Assembly (NCBI RefSeq): GCF_040645195.1
Contig: NZ_JBEYXW010000023.1
Span: 1 to 64,000, forward strand
Reading direction: 5' to 3'
Source of the DNA: Prauserella_A sp040645195
GTDB taxonomy: Bacteria > Actinomycetota > Actinomycetes > Mycobacteriales > Pseudonocardiaceae
Length of the DNA stretch: 64,000 nt
Shown piece after piece: positions 35,007 to 43,909 of the stretch. Below the pieces are notes generated by a model, which saw only the letters and a program-made list of their open reading frames with translations, did no database searches and was not told the origin of the DNA. Each line of letters opens with the position of its first letter. Position 1 is the first letter of the stretch. Position numbers and translations under genes: made by a program.

Positions 35007-35282
35007 ATGGAATTCCTGGTCCGCACTGAGAACCTGCTGCCACCCGACACCCCTGACGAGACTCGCGAGCAGTTGCGCAAGGCCGAACGCGAGCGTGCCC
35101 AGCAACTACGCGACGCGGGTGTCCTCAAACGACTGTGGCGGGTCCCCGGTCGCAACGCGACCGTCGGCCTGTACGAGGCGGACGACCCAGCCGCGCTGCA
35201 CGACGCACTCACCTCCCTGCCCATGTGGAAGTGGATGGACGTCACCGTCGAAGCCCTCGCAACTCACCCCCAGGAGCGCTGA
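35007..35282 (+). CDS. Muconolactone delta-isomerase family protein
   Basis: This 91-residue protein starts MEFLVRTENLLPPDTPDE and continues RAQQLRDAGVLKRLWRVPG, LYEADDPAALHDALTSLPMW. This is the normal length and pattern of muconolactone isomerase (CatC), a small decamer-forming enzyme. CatC belongs to the catechol branch, yet this gene lies between 4,5-cleavage genes and a CoA ligase. It may isomerise or tautomerise 4-oxalomesaconate, the step done by GalD or LigU elsewhere. It starts 14 bp after the hydrolase with GGAGAG in front. Confidence 0.82.
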   Translation: MEFLVRTENLLPPDTPDETREQLRKAERERAQQLRDAGVLKRLWRVPGRNATVGLYEADDPAALHDALTSLPMWKWMDVTVEALATHPQER

Positions 35283-35305
35283 CCGAGCCGGAAAGGGCTG
35301 ATCCG

Positions 35306-36970
35306 ATGGACGTCTCCTTCGGCACCATCTGGGAAGCCGTCGCTCGCAGGCTGCCGGATGCCGTCGCGATATCCGAGCCAGGGCGGGACTACACCTACGC
35401 CGAGTTCGAGAATCGCGCCGCGCGGCTGGCCGCCGCGCTGGTCGGCGCCGGAGTCGGACCGGGTGACAAAGTGGCCTGTTACCTGTACAACGGGGCCGCC
35501 TACCTGGAAACCGTCTTCGCCGCACTCAAGATCGGCGCGGTGCCGGTCAACGCGAACTATCGTTACACCGCAGGCGAACTGTCCTCGCTGCTCGCCGATG
35601 CCGACGCCGCGGCGCTGGTCTTCAGCGGGGAGCTCGCCGCGAACGTCACCCACGCCGCGCAGCACGTTCCCACGCTGCGCCTGCTGGTCCGGGTGGGTGC
35701 CACCGTCGGCGACGATCCCGGCCCGGAGGCACCCGAACTGGAGGACCTGCTCGCGGCGACCCCGCCGAGGCCCGCCGAGCCACGCCCGGGTTCGGATCAG
35801 CTCTTCATGTACACGGGCGGCACCACCGGCAAACCCAAGGGCGTGATCTGGCGGCAGGCCGACCTGCTGCACTCACTGGTGGTGCCGATTTTCCGGCCGT
35901 TGGGCGAAACCAAGCTTCCGACTATGCTCGACGACGCCGTCCGGATCGCGGCCACGGCGCGAACCGAAGGCCGCGCACCCGCCACGATGCCGGTCATCCC
36001 GCTCATGCACGGCACCGGACTGTTCAACTCGATGGGCGCCCTGCTGGTCGGCGGCCGGGTCGTCACCGCGCGCCCCGGCCGGCTCGACGCGCGGCACATC
36101 TGGGAGACCGTTGCAAGCCAGCGCGTCCAGCTGATCATCGTGGCCGGCAACGCGGTCTGCGGTCCACTCGTCGACGAGCTGACAGCGGCCGAGGACGCGG
36201 GCAAACCACATGACCTGAGCTCGCTCACCTCGGTGCTCAGCTCCGGAACCGCGCTCAGCGACCGGCTCAAACGCGGCCTGCACGAGCGGGCTGCCGTGAC
36301 CGTCGTCGACGCCATCGCCTCCAGTGAGGGCGGTCCCTTCGCCTTCGCGATCACCTCGTCGGTGAACGACCTGCCCGCCCGGTTCTTCCCGGTTCCCGCC
36401 ACGAAGGTCCTCGCCGACGACGGTGCACCGGTCGTGCCGGGCAGCGGGCAGGCGGGCGTCCTCGCCTACAGCGGACCGATCCCGCTGGGCTACTACAAGG
36501 ATGCGGCCAAGACCACCGCCACGTTCCGGACCGTCGACGGGGTCCGCTACACGATTCCCGGTGACCTCGCGCAGGTCGAGGCCGACGGCGCGATCCGGTT
36601 CCTCGGCCGTGGATCGGGTGTGGTCAACACCGGCGGCGAGAAGGTGCATCCGCAGGAGGTCGAAGACGTCCTGCTGGCACATCCCGATGTTGCCGACGCC
36701 GTGGTCATCGGCATGCCGGACGAGACGTGGGGCGAGCGGGTCGCGGCCGTGGTCGCCACCACGAACAGCGCGCTGACGGCTGAGGAACTTCAGGATGCCG
36801 TGCGGCGCAGGCTGGCTGGTTACAAGGTGCCGCGTGACATCGTGCTGCTTCCCGAGCTGCGCAGGACACCCACCGGGAAGCTGGAGATCTCCTGGGCGAG
36901 GCGCATGGTGGAAAGCCTCGTCACGTCTCCCGATGGCCTGCCGCGGAAGGATCGGGCGGACCGGCGATGA
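35306..36970 (+). CDS. AMP-binding acyl/aryl-CoA synthetase
   Basis: This FadD-type adenylate-forming ligase (554 residues) has MYTGGTTGKPKGVIW as phosphate loop, the aromatic-region SSEGGPFAF, and the C-terminal lysine in RRTPTGKLEI. It would activate a fatty or aromatic acid to its CoA ester. The ATG at 35306 follows GGAAAGGG; the open frame reaches further upstream across the isomerase gene in another frame. It is the last gene of the MTHFR-to-ligase operon. Its 3' end overlaps the convergent response-regulator gene by 50 bp. Confidence 0.87.
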   Translation: MDVSFGTIWEAVARRLPDAVAISEPGRDYTYAEFENRAARLAAALVGAGVGPGDKVACYLYNGAAYLETVFAALKIGAVPVNANYRYTAGELSSLLADADAAALVFSGELAANVTHAAQHVPTLRLLVRVGATVGDDPGPEAPELEDLLAATPPRPAEPRPGSDQLFMYTGGTTGKPKGVIWRQADLLHSLVVPIFRPLGETKLPTMLDDAVRIAATARTEGRAPATMPVIPLMHGTGLFNSMGALLVGGRVVTARPGRLDARHIWETVASQRVQLIIVAGNAVCGPLVDELTAAEDAGKPHDLSSLTSVLSSGTALSDRLKRGLHERAAVTVVDAIASSEGGPFAFAITSSVNDLPARFFPVPATKVLADDGAPVVPGSGQAGVLAYSGPIPLGYYKDAAKTTATFRTVDGVRYTIPGDLAQVEADGAIRFLGRGSGVVNTGGEKVHPQEVEDVLLAHPDVADAVVIGMPDETWGERVAAVVATTNSALTAEELQDAVRRRLAGYKVPRDIVLLPELRRTPTGKLEISWARRMVESLVTSPDGLPRKDRADRR

Positions 36971-37631
36971 CGCCCTCGCGGATGGCCAGCAGCGCGGCCT
37001 GGGTCCGCGAGGAGAGCTGAAGCTTGGTCAGCATGTTGCTGACATGCGTGCGTGCCGTGCGCTCGCTGATCACGAGCTGGTCGGCGATCTCCCGGTTCGA
37101 GTGGCCCTGCGCGACCAGCGCGAGGATCTCGCGTTCCCGCGCGGTCAGCGCCGTCAGCCCGACGTGCGGTGTGGTCATGCGGCGGGTGAGCTGGCGGGTC
37201 ACCGCGGGGTCGAGGTGCATCTCGCCATCGGCCGCGGCGCGGATGGCGAGTGCGACCTCCTCGGGTTCGGCGTCCTTGAGCAGGTAGCCTGCCGCTCCGG
37301 CCGTGAGGGCGGCATGGACACGCTCGACCTCACCGAAGCTCGACAGCACAACGACTTTCACGGCCGGATGGGCTTTGGTGATCTCGGCGGTCGCCTCGAC
37401 CCCGCCCAGCCGTGGCATCTGCAGGTCCATCAAAACCACGTCGGGCAGCGGTTCACCGAGGGTGTGCCACTGCCGCAGCTTCGCGACCGCCTGCTCGCCG
37501 TCGGCTGCCTCGCCGATCACCGTCAGGGCAGGCACCGTGTCGATGTAGGCCAGCAGGCCCCGGCGCACCACCGCGTGGTCGTCGACGACCATGACCCGGA
37601 TGGTCCGCTCCGCGGGTGTGTCGCCGCTCAT
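36921..37631 (-). CDS. NarL/FixJ-family response regulator
   Basis: This 236-residue protein has a receiver domain with acidic residues D17-D18 and phospho-acceptor D69 (VVLMDLQMP), KDAEPEEV following LL, and a LuxR-type helix-turn-helix at about 155-215 (LTAREREILALVAQGHSNREIADQLVISERTARTHV, given here as two adjoining parts of one domain). It is coupled to the kinase gene upstream by ATGA. Its last 50 bases run into the end of the convergent CoA-ligase gene. It may control nearby catabolic genes, but no site is assignable. Confidence 0.93.
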   Translation of the reverse strand: MSGDTPAERTIRVMVVDDHAVVRRGLLAYIDTVPALTVIGEAADGEQAVAKLRQWHTLGEPLPDVVLMDLQMPRLGGVEATAEITKAHPAVKVVVLSSFGEVERVHAALTAGAAGYLLKDAEPEEVALAIRAAADGEMHLDPAVTRQLTRRMTTPHVGLTALTAREREILALVAQGHSNREIADQLVISERTARTHVSNMLTKLQLSSRTQAALLAIREGVIAGPPDPSAAGHRET

Positions 37632-39172
37632 CGGTTCCGTCCCTCCCCGTGCGTGCCCTGCGGTGGCAGCGTGGCGCCCACCGTCCAGCCGCCTTCCGGG
37701 TTGGGGCCGGCGAGAAGACTACCGCCCCATTGCTGGATCCGTTCCCGCATGGACACCAGCCCCAGCATTCCGTTGCTTACTCCGTCGGGCAGCGGCGTGC
37801 CGGAGCCGCGGCCGGCGCCCGCTCCGTTGTCGGTGATGTCGACAGCGATTCCGGTGTCGCCTTCGGACTGTCCGAAACGGATGTCCACTGTCGTCGCGCT
37901 CGCATGTTTGACCACGTTGTGCAGTGCCTCCTGGATGATGCGGTAGAGGTCCTCCTGGACGTCGATCCCGGCAGCGCAGGCGAGCCGGCCGGGATCGTGC
38001 ACGCTGATGGCAAGGCCGGTCCGCGCCGCCACGCTCGCAGCGTGCGCGCGGACGGCATCGATCAGCCCGTGCTCGGTCAGGTCCAGCGGGCGGAGCTCGA
38101 AGATGAGGGCACGCAGGTCCGCCAGCGCGCTCTGCGACAGCTCGGTCAGCTCCTCCACACCACGGCGCATTCCAGCCGGGTCCGCGTCCGCGAGATCGAG
38201 CTGGGCGCGCAGGGCTTTCGCCTGCATGCGCATCGAGAACAGCTGCTGCGCCACGGAGTCGTGCAGGTCCCGCGCCAGCCGGCGGCGGGCGTCGAGCTGT
38301 GCCTGCGAGCGGGTCTGCGTCACGAGCGAGACCGTGTCGATCGCGACCGCCGCCTGATCCGCCATGGCTTCGAGGAAGGCCAGCGACCCCGGCCCCGGAT
38401 CCTCGCCCGGCAGGTAGTAGGCGTTGATCACCCCGAGTGTGCGGCCGCGTGCCACCAGCGGCATGGACACGAAACTGTCCCAGTCCGGGTAGTTCATGAA
38501 GTCGTGCAGCGGCGCCCAGGTCGGATCCGCCAGGATGGCAGGCCTGCGGTGCCGCACCACCACCTGTTTCCCGGTGTTGAACGCTTCGAGGCAGCGGACT
38601 CGGGCGCCGCGTCGGCGGCAGGCGCTCAGCAGTGCGGTGAAGTCCGCGGCGTCGGCGTCCGGGAAGCCGGCCATACCGAGCACCCTGACCTCGTCGTCGG
38701 GGTTGTCCAGAGCCAGGATCTGCACGGCGGCGATGGTCGCGGTCATGGCGACCTCGCTGGCGACGGCGTCGAGGGTGGCGCGCAGCGAGCACACCGCGGC
38801 GACGCTGGACGCCGTCCGCGCGATCGCGGTCAGCCGCTCCTGCTGCCGCAATGTGTCGGTGACGTCCCGGAACCAGATGGCGAAGCCACCCCCGGCCACG
38901 GGGGCGACGCGGTATTCGAGGTCGCGCCGCCGTCCGTCCGGAGTCAGCCACCTCGCGCGGAGCCGGTCCTCCTGGCCGGTCGTGGCGCTGGTGTCGAACG
39001 GTGCGGTGTGCCCGGTCAGCTCGACCGCGCCGAGGCCGAGGACGTGCGCGGCCGCCTCGTTCGCGGCCACGAACCGCCCGTCCGGGTCGAGGACCGCCAG
39101 GCCGTCCGCGGATACCTCCAGCAGGACCTGGAGTGCGCTGTCGTCGATCGTGAGTCCGCTGTGGTTGTGCAT
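37628..39172 (-). CDS. Sensor histidine kinase with PAS and GAF domains
   Basis: This 514-residue kinase is soluble: no membrane helices are evident. A PAS domain (about residues 10-115, LLEVSADGLAVLDPDGRFVA) is followed by a GAF domain (about 130-280), then the HisKA_3 dimerisation helix with DLHDSVAQQLFSMR, H near 304, and a HATPase with NVVKHASA and DNGAGAG. NarL-type partners are usual for this class. I chose the ATG at 39172; a TTG at 39208 would add twelve residues. Lack of membrane segments suggests a cytosolic signal such as an aromatic or redox cue sensed by PAS/GAF. Confidence 0.9.
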   Translation of the reverse strand: MHNHSGLTIDDSALQVLLEVSADGLAVLDPDGRFVAANEAAAHVLGLGAVELTGHTAPFDTSATTGQEDRLRARWLTPDGRRRDLEYRVAPVAGGGFAIWFRDVTDTLRQQERLTAIARTASSVAAVCSLRATLDAVASEVAMTATIAAVQILALDNPDDEVRVLGMAGFPDADAADFTALLSACRRRGARVRCLEAFNTGKQVVVRHRRPAILADPTWAPLHDFMNYPDWDSFVSMPLVARGRTLGVINAYYLPGEDPGPGSLAFLEAMADQAAVAIDTVSLVTQTRSQAQLDARRRLARDLHDSVAQQLFSMRMQAKALRAQLDLADADPAGMRRGVEELTELSQSALADLRALIFELRPLDLTEHGLIDAVRAHAASVAARTGLAISVHDPGRLACAAGIDVQEDLYRIIQEALHNVVKHASATTVDIRFGQSEGDTGIAVDITDNGAGAGRGSGTPLPDGVSNGMLGLVSMRERIQQWGGSLLAGPNPEGGWTVGATLPPQGTHGEGRNR

Positions 39173-39215
39173 CTTTGCCCTATCACCCAGCACCGTGTCG
39201 CTGGACAAGACCGTA

Positions 39216-40529
39216 CTACGCGCGGTTCACGGCGTCGGTCACGCTCGCCTTCTCGGCTGCGCCGCTCCTGCGAATTCCCAGCACGGCGAGCAGGCTGACC
39301 AGCGACAACCCGGAGACGTACAGGGCGATGGGGGTCGAGGAGTCGTACGTCGCGAAGAGCGCGGTCGCGACGATGGGGGTGACGGCGCCACCGATCATGC
39401 CACCGAGCTGGTAGGCGATCGAGATGCCGCTGTAGCGCACGACGACGTCGAAGGCCTCGGTGAACAGGCCGCCCTGGGCGCCGGCCATGATGCCCTGCAC
39501 CATCGCGGCGACGATGAACCCGAGCAGCGCCAGACCGGCGTTGCCGGTGTTGACGAGTGCGAACAGCGGGATGGGCCACAGCACCGCGGTGAGCGCACCG
39601 AGGGCGTAGACCTTCTTGGCGCCGAACCGGTCCGCGACCATCGCGGCCACCACGATGGTGCCGATCCACACCGCCGTCGAGGACAGGATCAGCGTGAGGA
39701 GTGTCGTGCGTTCGAACCCCACGACGGTGGTGCCGTAGGTGAGCATGTAGAGGATCACCGTGTAGCCGACGGCGGGCGCGGCGACGGAGGCGAGGCTGGC
39801 GAGCACGAGGTTGCGCGGCTGCCTGCGCAGCAGCTCGGTGAGCGGGAGCCTGCTGGTGGCGCCGGACTTCTTCGCGTGCTGGAACTCCGGCGCGTCCTGC
39901 AGCCGGGTGCGGACGATGAAGCCGACGACCACGAGCACGATGCTGATCAGGAACGGGATTCGCCAGCCGTAGGACAGGAACTGCTCGTTGGAGAGGCCGG
40001 AGACGGCGAGGAACGCCAGGTTCGAGGTGAGTACCCCGATCGGGACGCCGAACTGCGCGAAGCTGCCGTAGAGCGCCCGGCGTCGCGGGGAGGCGTTCTC
40101 GGTGGCGATCAGGATCGCCCCGCCCCACTCGCCGCCGACGCCGAAACCCTGGACCAGGCGCAGCACCACCAACAGCAGCGGCGCCCCGAGGCCGATCGCG
40201 GCGTAGGTGGGCAGCAGGCCGATCAGGAAGGTCGCCCCGCCGGTCAGCAGCAGGGTGAGCACGAGCATCGCCTTGCGGCCGATCCGGTCGCCGTAGTGCC
40301 CGATCACCGCGGCGCCCAGTGGTCGTGCGATGAACCCGACGGCGAAGGTCGCGAACGCCGCGAGGGTTCCGGCCGTGGGGGAGGCCTCGGGGAAGAAGAG
40401 GGGGCCGAACGCCAGTGCCGCGGCCGTGCCGAAGATGTAGTAGTCGTACCACTCGATCGACGTGCCGACGAAGCTCGCGGCGAAGATACCTTTCCTCGAC
40501 GGCTGCGCTGGGACCGGCTCTGCGGGCAT
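39216..40529 (-). CDS. MFS transporter, metabolite:H+ symporter (MHS) family
   Basis: This 437-residue major-facilitator protein has about twelve membrane helices. FVGTSIEWYDYYIFGTAAAL, the loop GHYGDRIGRKAM and LVQGFGVGGEWGGA are hallmarks of the MHS family (KgtP, ShiA, aromatic-acid carriers). It probably brings an organic or aromatic acid in with protons. Operator-like site F lies about 90 bp upstream of the ATG. It follows mdlC on the same strand, so its substrate may be mandelate, benzoylformate or a benzoate-like acid. Confidence 0.9.
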   Translation of the reverse strand: MPAEPVPAQPSRKGIFAASFVGTSIEWYDYYIFGTAAALAFGPLFFPEASPTAGTLAAFATFAVGFIARPLGAAVIGHYGDRIGRKAMLVLTLLLTGGATFLIGLLPTYAAIGLGAPLLLVVLRLVQGFGVGGEWGGAILIATENASPRRRALYGSFAQFGVPIGVLTSNLAFLAVSGLSNEQFLSYGWRIPFLISIVLVVVGFIVRTRLQDAPEFQHAKKSGATSRLPLTELLRRQPRNLVLASLASVAAPAVGYTVILYMLTYGTTVVGFERTTLLTLILSSTAVWIGTIVVAAMVADRFGAKKVYALGALTAVLWPIPLFALVNTGNAGLALLGFIVAAMVQGIMAGAQGGLFTEAFDVVVRYSGISIAYQLGGMIGGAVTPIVATALFATYDSSTPIALYVSGLSLVSLLAVLGIRRSGAAEKASVTDAVNRA

Positions 40530-40618
40530 GGTGCGTGCTCCTTCGGACGCCTGCTTCGCTCAGGGAACGGTAAGCCGAATGGGCACCGCGGGTCGTTGGC
40601 CTTCCGTTCCGGCCCGGC

Positions 40619-40635
40619 TACGTCATCTGTCGCGG
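40619..40635 (-). promoter_or_regulatory. Operator-like 17-bp motif, site F
   Basis: TACGTCATCTGTCGCGG on the plus strand is one mismatch from the consensus. It lies between the mdlC stop (40637) and the start of the MHS transporter gene, 90 bp upstream of the latter. Confidence 0.6.
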
Positions 40636-40636
40636 T

Positions 40637-42238
40637 TCAGCCGAGTGAGCGGGTCTCCGCGGTGATCGGCACCTCGACAAGCCGTGGGCCGTGGCCCGGC
40701 TGCGTGGCGCGGAGGACCGTGTCGAGCTCAGCCAGGCTGGTGATGTGGTGCGCAGGCAGGTCGTAGCCTTCGGCGATGCGCACCGAGTCGATGCCGGGCA
40801 GGTCCAGCCCGGGTGCCCCGGCAACGCCGAGCTGGTTCACGAAGCTCCGCAGCGCGCCGTAGCCGCCGTTGCGCAGCACGAGGAAGGTGATCGGCAGGTT
40901 CCACTGGACCGCGGTCCACAACCCGGCCACGCCGTACTGCACGGCGCCGTCACCGAGGACCGCAAGTACGGGCCGGCCGGGGTCGGCCAGCGCCACACCG
41001 ACGGCCGCGGGGAGCCCGAAGCCCAGCCCGCCCGCAGCAGGGAAGAAGAAACTACGCGGTCGGCTGAGGTCGAGATGGTCCCAGAACTGACTGGTGTTCG
41101 CCGTCGACTCGTTGACGAGGCGGACTTCGGCGGGCAGCGACCGGGCCAGCTGCGCGAAGACCGCGGCGGCGGGAAACGGTGGCGTGTCTGGGATATCCGG
41201 CGATGCCGTTGCCTCACGCGGGGCTGGGGGAGCGGCCGGTGCCGGGGGCAGCTCGCCGAGCAGCTGCGCGAGCACGTCCGCGACGTCGGCCACGATCGCG
41301 TCGCCGAAAGCGGCTCGTGCGGCGTTGCCGGGGTCGCTGCTGACGGAGATCAGCGCGCAGCCCTCCGGCAACCAGGGGCCCGGCCGGTAGGCGTGATACC
41401 GGAAGACGGGCGCCCCGAGCACGAGTACCACGTCGTGGCCGGCGAGCTGCTCGCTGACACCGGCGATGCTGGCCGGCAGCACGCCGCGCCAGAGCGGGTG
41501 CCTGGTGGGGAACGGGCAACGCGGCGGGGTCGGCGCTGTCCACACGGGTGCCTGCAGCGCTTCGGCGAGATCCACGGCGCGGAGGAAGGCGCACTCGTCG
41601 TCGACCTCGGGGCCCACCACGAGCGCAGGCGTGCGCGCGCCGCGCAGGCGGCTCGCGAGGTCGGCGAGCACGTCCGGCGGGAGGGCACCCGCTGCACGCA
41701 CTCGCCGTGTGGCGAGGTGGGCGACCTCGTCGGTGGACACCTCCTGGGCCCAGTCGTCCAGGGGCAGTGACACGAACACGGGACCGGCCGGGGGCAGCGT
41801 GGCGAGGTGGAACGCCTCGGACAGCACGCGCGGCACGTCCTGCGCGCGTGCCGGTTCGAAGGCCCACTTGACGTGGGGCTCGGGCACGCGGGTCATCGCC
41901 GGTTCGGCGAGGACCGACCCCAGCCCGATCATTGCGCGTGTCTGCTGGCCCGCGGTCACGACCAGCGGTGTGTGGCATGCGCGGGCGTTGGCGAGGTTGC
42001 CCATCGCGTTGCCGAGCCCCGCCGCGGAGTGCAGGTTGACCAGCGCGGGCCGTCCGGTGGCCTGCGCGTAGCCGTCGGCCATCGCGAGCACAGCACCTTC
42101 GTGCAGGCCGAGGACGTAGCGGAAGTCGGGTGGGAATCCGTCCAGGAAGGGCAGCTCGTTAGAGCCGGGGTTGCCGAAGATCGTGGTCAGGCCCCAGGCG
42201 CGCAGCAGGTCGTATGTTGTTTCGCGAACGGTCGGCAT
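40637..42238 (-). CDS. mdlC: Benzoylformate decarboxylase (thiamine-diphosphate enzyme)
   Basis: This 533-residue thiamine-diphosphate enzyme converts benzoylformate to benzaldehyde and CO2. GNPGSNELPFL with S26, LHEGAV with E47, NLHS with H70 and VFRYHAYRPG with H282 correspond to the active-site residues S26, E47, H70 and H281 of the Pseudomonas putida enzyme. The cofactor motif GDGAVQYGVAGLWTAVQWN is intact. The benzaldehyde dehydrogenase gene diverges from it, completing benzoylformate to benzoate. Substituted benzoylformates, as in methoxylated mandelates, are possible substrates. Confidence 0.92.
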   Translation of the reverse strand: MPTVRETTYDLLRAWGLTTIFGNPGSNELPFLDGFPPDFRYVLGLHEGAVLAMADGYAQATGRPALVNLHSAAGLGNAMGNLANARACHTPLVVTAGQQTRAMIGLGSVLAEPAMTRVPEPHVKWAFEPARAQDVPRVLSEAFHLATLPPAGPVFVSLPLDDWAQEVSTDEVAHLATRRVRAAGALPPDVLADLASRLRGARTPALVVGPEVDDECAFLRAVDLAEALQAPVWTAPTPPRCPFPTRHPLWRGVLPASIAGVSEQLAGHDVVLVLGAPVFRYHAYRPGPWLPEGCALISVSSDPGNAARAAFGDAIVADVADVLAQLLGELPPAPAAPPAPREATASPDIPDTPPFPAAAVFAQLARSLPAEVRLVNESTANTSQFWDHLDLSRPRSFFFPAAGGLGFGLPAAVGVALADPGRPVLAVLGDGAVQYGVAGLWTAVQWNLPITFLVLRNGGYGALRSFVNQLGVAGAPGLDLPGIDSVRIAEGYDLPAHHITSLAELDTVLRATQPGHGPRLVEVPITAETRSLG

Positions 42239-42292
42239 CGTGTGCGGACGCTAGCCGTGTGCGCCGCGGACAGGCAAGCGATCTGCCGCGGC

Positions 42293-42309
42293 TGCGTCAA
42301 ATGTCGCGG
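42293..42309. promoter_or_regulatory. Operator-like 17-bp motif, site G
   Basis: TGCGTCAAATGTCGCGG lies in the 173-bp divergent region between mdlC and the benzaldehyde dehydrogenase gene. A degenerate partial copy (GGCGTCCTGTCGCGGAC) follows near 42341. The site could control both genes. Confidence 0.6.
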
Positions 42310-42411
42310 CCGGGTCGCGTCCGGTGTCGTGGCGTCCTGTCGCGGACGGGACGTAAGTTCTCGTGGCAGGACGACGATGTTCCCGGCCAGCGACCGCACT
42401 GTGAGGCGCAG

Positions 42412-43878
42412 ATGACGATGCCCGTTGACCAGCTGCCCCAGATCGAGACCGGGCTCTTCTTCGACGGTGAGCCATGCGGTGCCGAGGATGTGCTGCGGGT
42501 GGTCGATCCTGCGGACGGCGAGTCGGTCGTCGGCTACGCTGCGGCCGCGACCGCGGAGCAGGCCAGCGCTGCTGTCGCGGCGGCCGACCGGGCGTTCCCG
42601 GGCTGGGCCGCCCGCAGCCCGCGGGAGCGGGCGGAGCTGCTGACGGCGGCTTTGGCTCCGCTGGAGACCGACCGTGCGGCGACCGCCGGGGTGCTCACCC
42701 GGGAGAACGGCAAGATCCGGATGGAGTCGGTGATCGACTCCGTGGTGTTCGAGCATCGTTGCCGGCTCGCGGTCGAACTGGCCGGCGAAGTCGAGCAGAC
42801 GACGCAGCTGGCTGCCCCGCCGTACCGCACCGAGGTCGCTTACCGGCCACTCGGGGCCGTGACGATCATCGTGCCGTTCAACTGGCCGCTCGCGATCCTG
42901 GGGGCCTCGCTGCCGCAGGCGCTGTTGGCGGGCAACACCGTCGTGGTGAAGCCGCCGCCCACCGCGCCGCTGGCGACTGTCCGCACTGTGGAGTTGGTTG
43001 CGCGGGCGTTGCCGCCCGGCGTGCTCAATGTCGTCACGGGAACCGACGCGGAGATCGGCCCCGCGTTGATCGCCGATGACCGGGTGAAGAAGGTCTGCTT
43101 CACCGGCAGCCCGGCCGGCGGCAAACGGATCATGGCGATGGCGGCGGGGTCGCTGACCCGGGTCGCACTCGAGCTGGGCGGCAACGACCCTGCGCTCGTG
43201 CTGGCCGACGCCGACCTCGGTCCCGAGGCGATGCGGTCCCTGTTCGGTGGCATATTCGATTCGACCGGCCAGATCTGTATGGCTGTCAAGCGGCTGTACG
43301 TTCATCGGTCACGCTATGACGAGGTGGTCGAGGGCCTGACCGGGCTGTTGTCCAATGTGGTCATTGGGCACGGTTTGGCCGAGAACGCGACGATGGGGCC
43401 GCTGCACAGCCCGCGCCAGAAGGAGTACGTCCGCGAGCTCGTTGCGCAGGCGCGAGCCAGTGGTGCCGAGGTGCGGGAGTTCGGCACAGTCGCGGATGGG
43501 ACCGAATTGGAGCGCGGCAACTTCCTGCTGCCGTCGCTGGTTCTCGATCCGTCCCACGACACCCGTGTCGTGGTGGAGGAGCAGTTCGGCCCAACCGTAC
43601 CGATCCTGCCTTTCGACGACGAGGACGAGGCCGTTGCGCGCGCCAACGACACGTGGGCGGGCCTGGCATCCTCGGTGTGGACGGCGGATCCGGACCGCGC
43701 AGCCGCCGTAGCGTCCCGCCTGCGCAGCGGCTACACGTTCGTCAACGCCCACGGCGCCGCCCACCTGGACGAGCGCGCGCCCTTCGGCGGCTTCGACCAC
43801 AGCGGCATGGGCCGCGAGATGGGCATCGAGGGGATCCGCGAGTTCATGGACACCCACGCCATCAGCTTCCCCGCCTGA
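42412..43878 (+). CDS. Benzaldehyde dehydrogenase (ALDH family, MdlD-like)
   Basis: This 488-residue aldehyde dehydrogenase carries VPFNWPLAILGASLP, ALELGGNDPALV with the base glutamate, and FDSTGQICMAVKR with the catalytic cysteine. The C-terminal GGFDHSGMGREMG is typical. The cysteine environment (QICMA) and the pairing with mdlC favour benzaldehyde or a substituted benzaldehyde. The ATG at 42412 follows GAGGC; a second ATG two codons on is possible. The gene diverges from mdlC. The DUF222 pseudogene, on the opposite strand, ends 31 bp after it. Confidence 0.87.
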   Translation: MTMPVDQLPQIETGLFFDGEPCGAEDVLRVVDPADGESVVGYAAAATAEQASAAVAAADRAFPGWAARSPRERAELLTAALAPLETDRAATAGVLTRENGKIRMESVIDSVVFEHRCRLAVELAGEVEQTTQLAAPPYRTEVAYRPLGAVTIIVPFNWPLAILGASLPQALLAGNTVVVKPPPTAPLATVRTVELVARALPPGVLNVVTGTDAEIGPALIADDRVKKVCFTGSPAGGKRIMAMAAGSLTRVALELGGNDPALVLADADLGPEAMRSLFGGIFDSTGQICMAVKRLYVHRSRYDEVVEGLTGLLSNVVIGHGLAENATMGPLHSPRQKEYVRELVAQARASGAEVREFGTVADGTELERGNFLLPSLVLDPSHDTRVVVEEQFGPTVPILPFDDEDEAVARANDTWAGLASSVWTADPDRAAAVASRLRSGYTFVNAHGAAHLDERAPFGGFDHSGMGREMGIEGIREFMDTHAISFPA

Positions 43879-43909
43879 CCGTTGATCTACTTCGGACGGA
43901 GAGGTTCCA

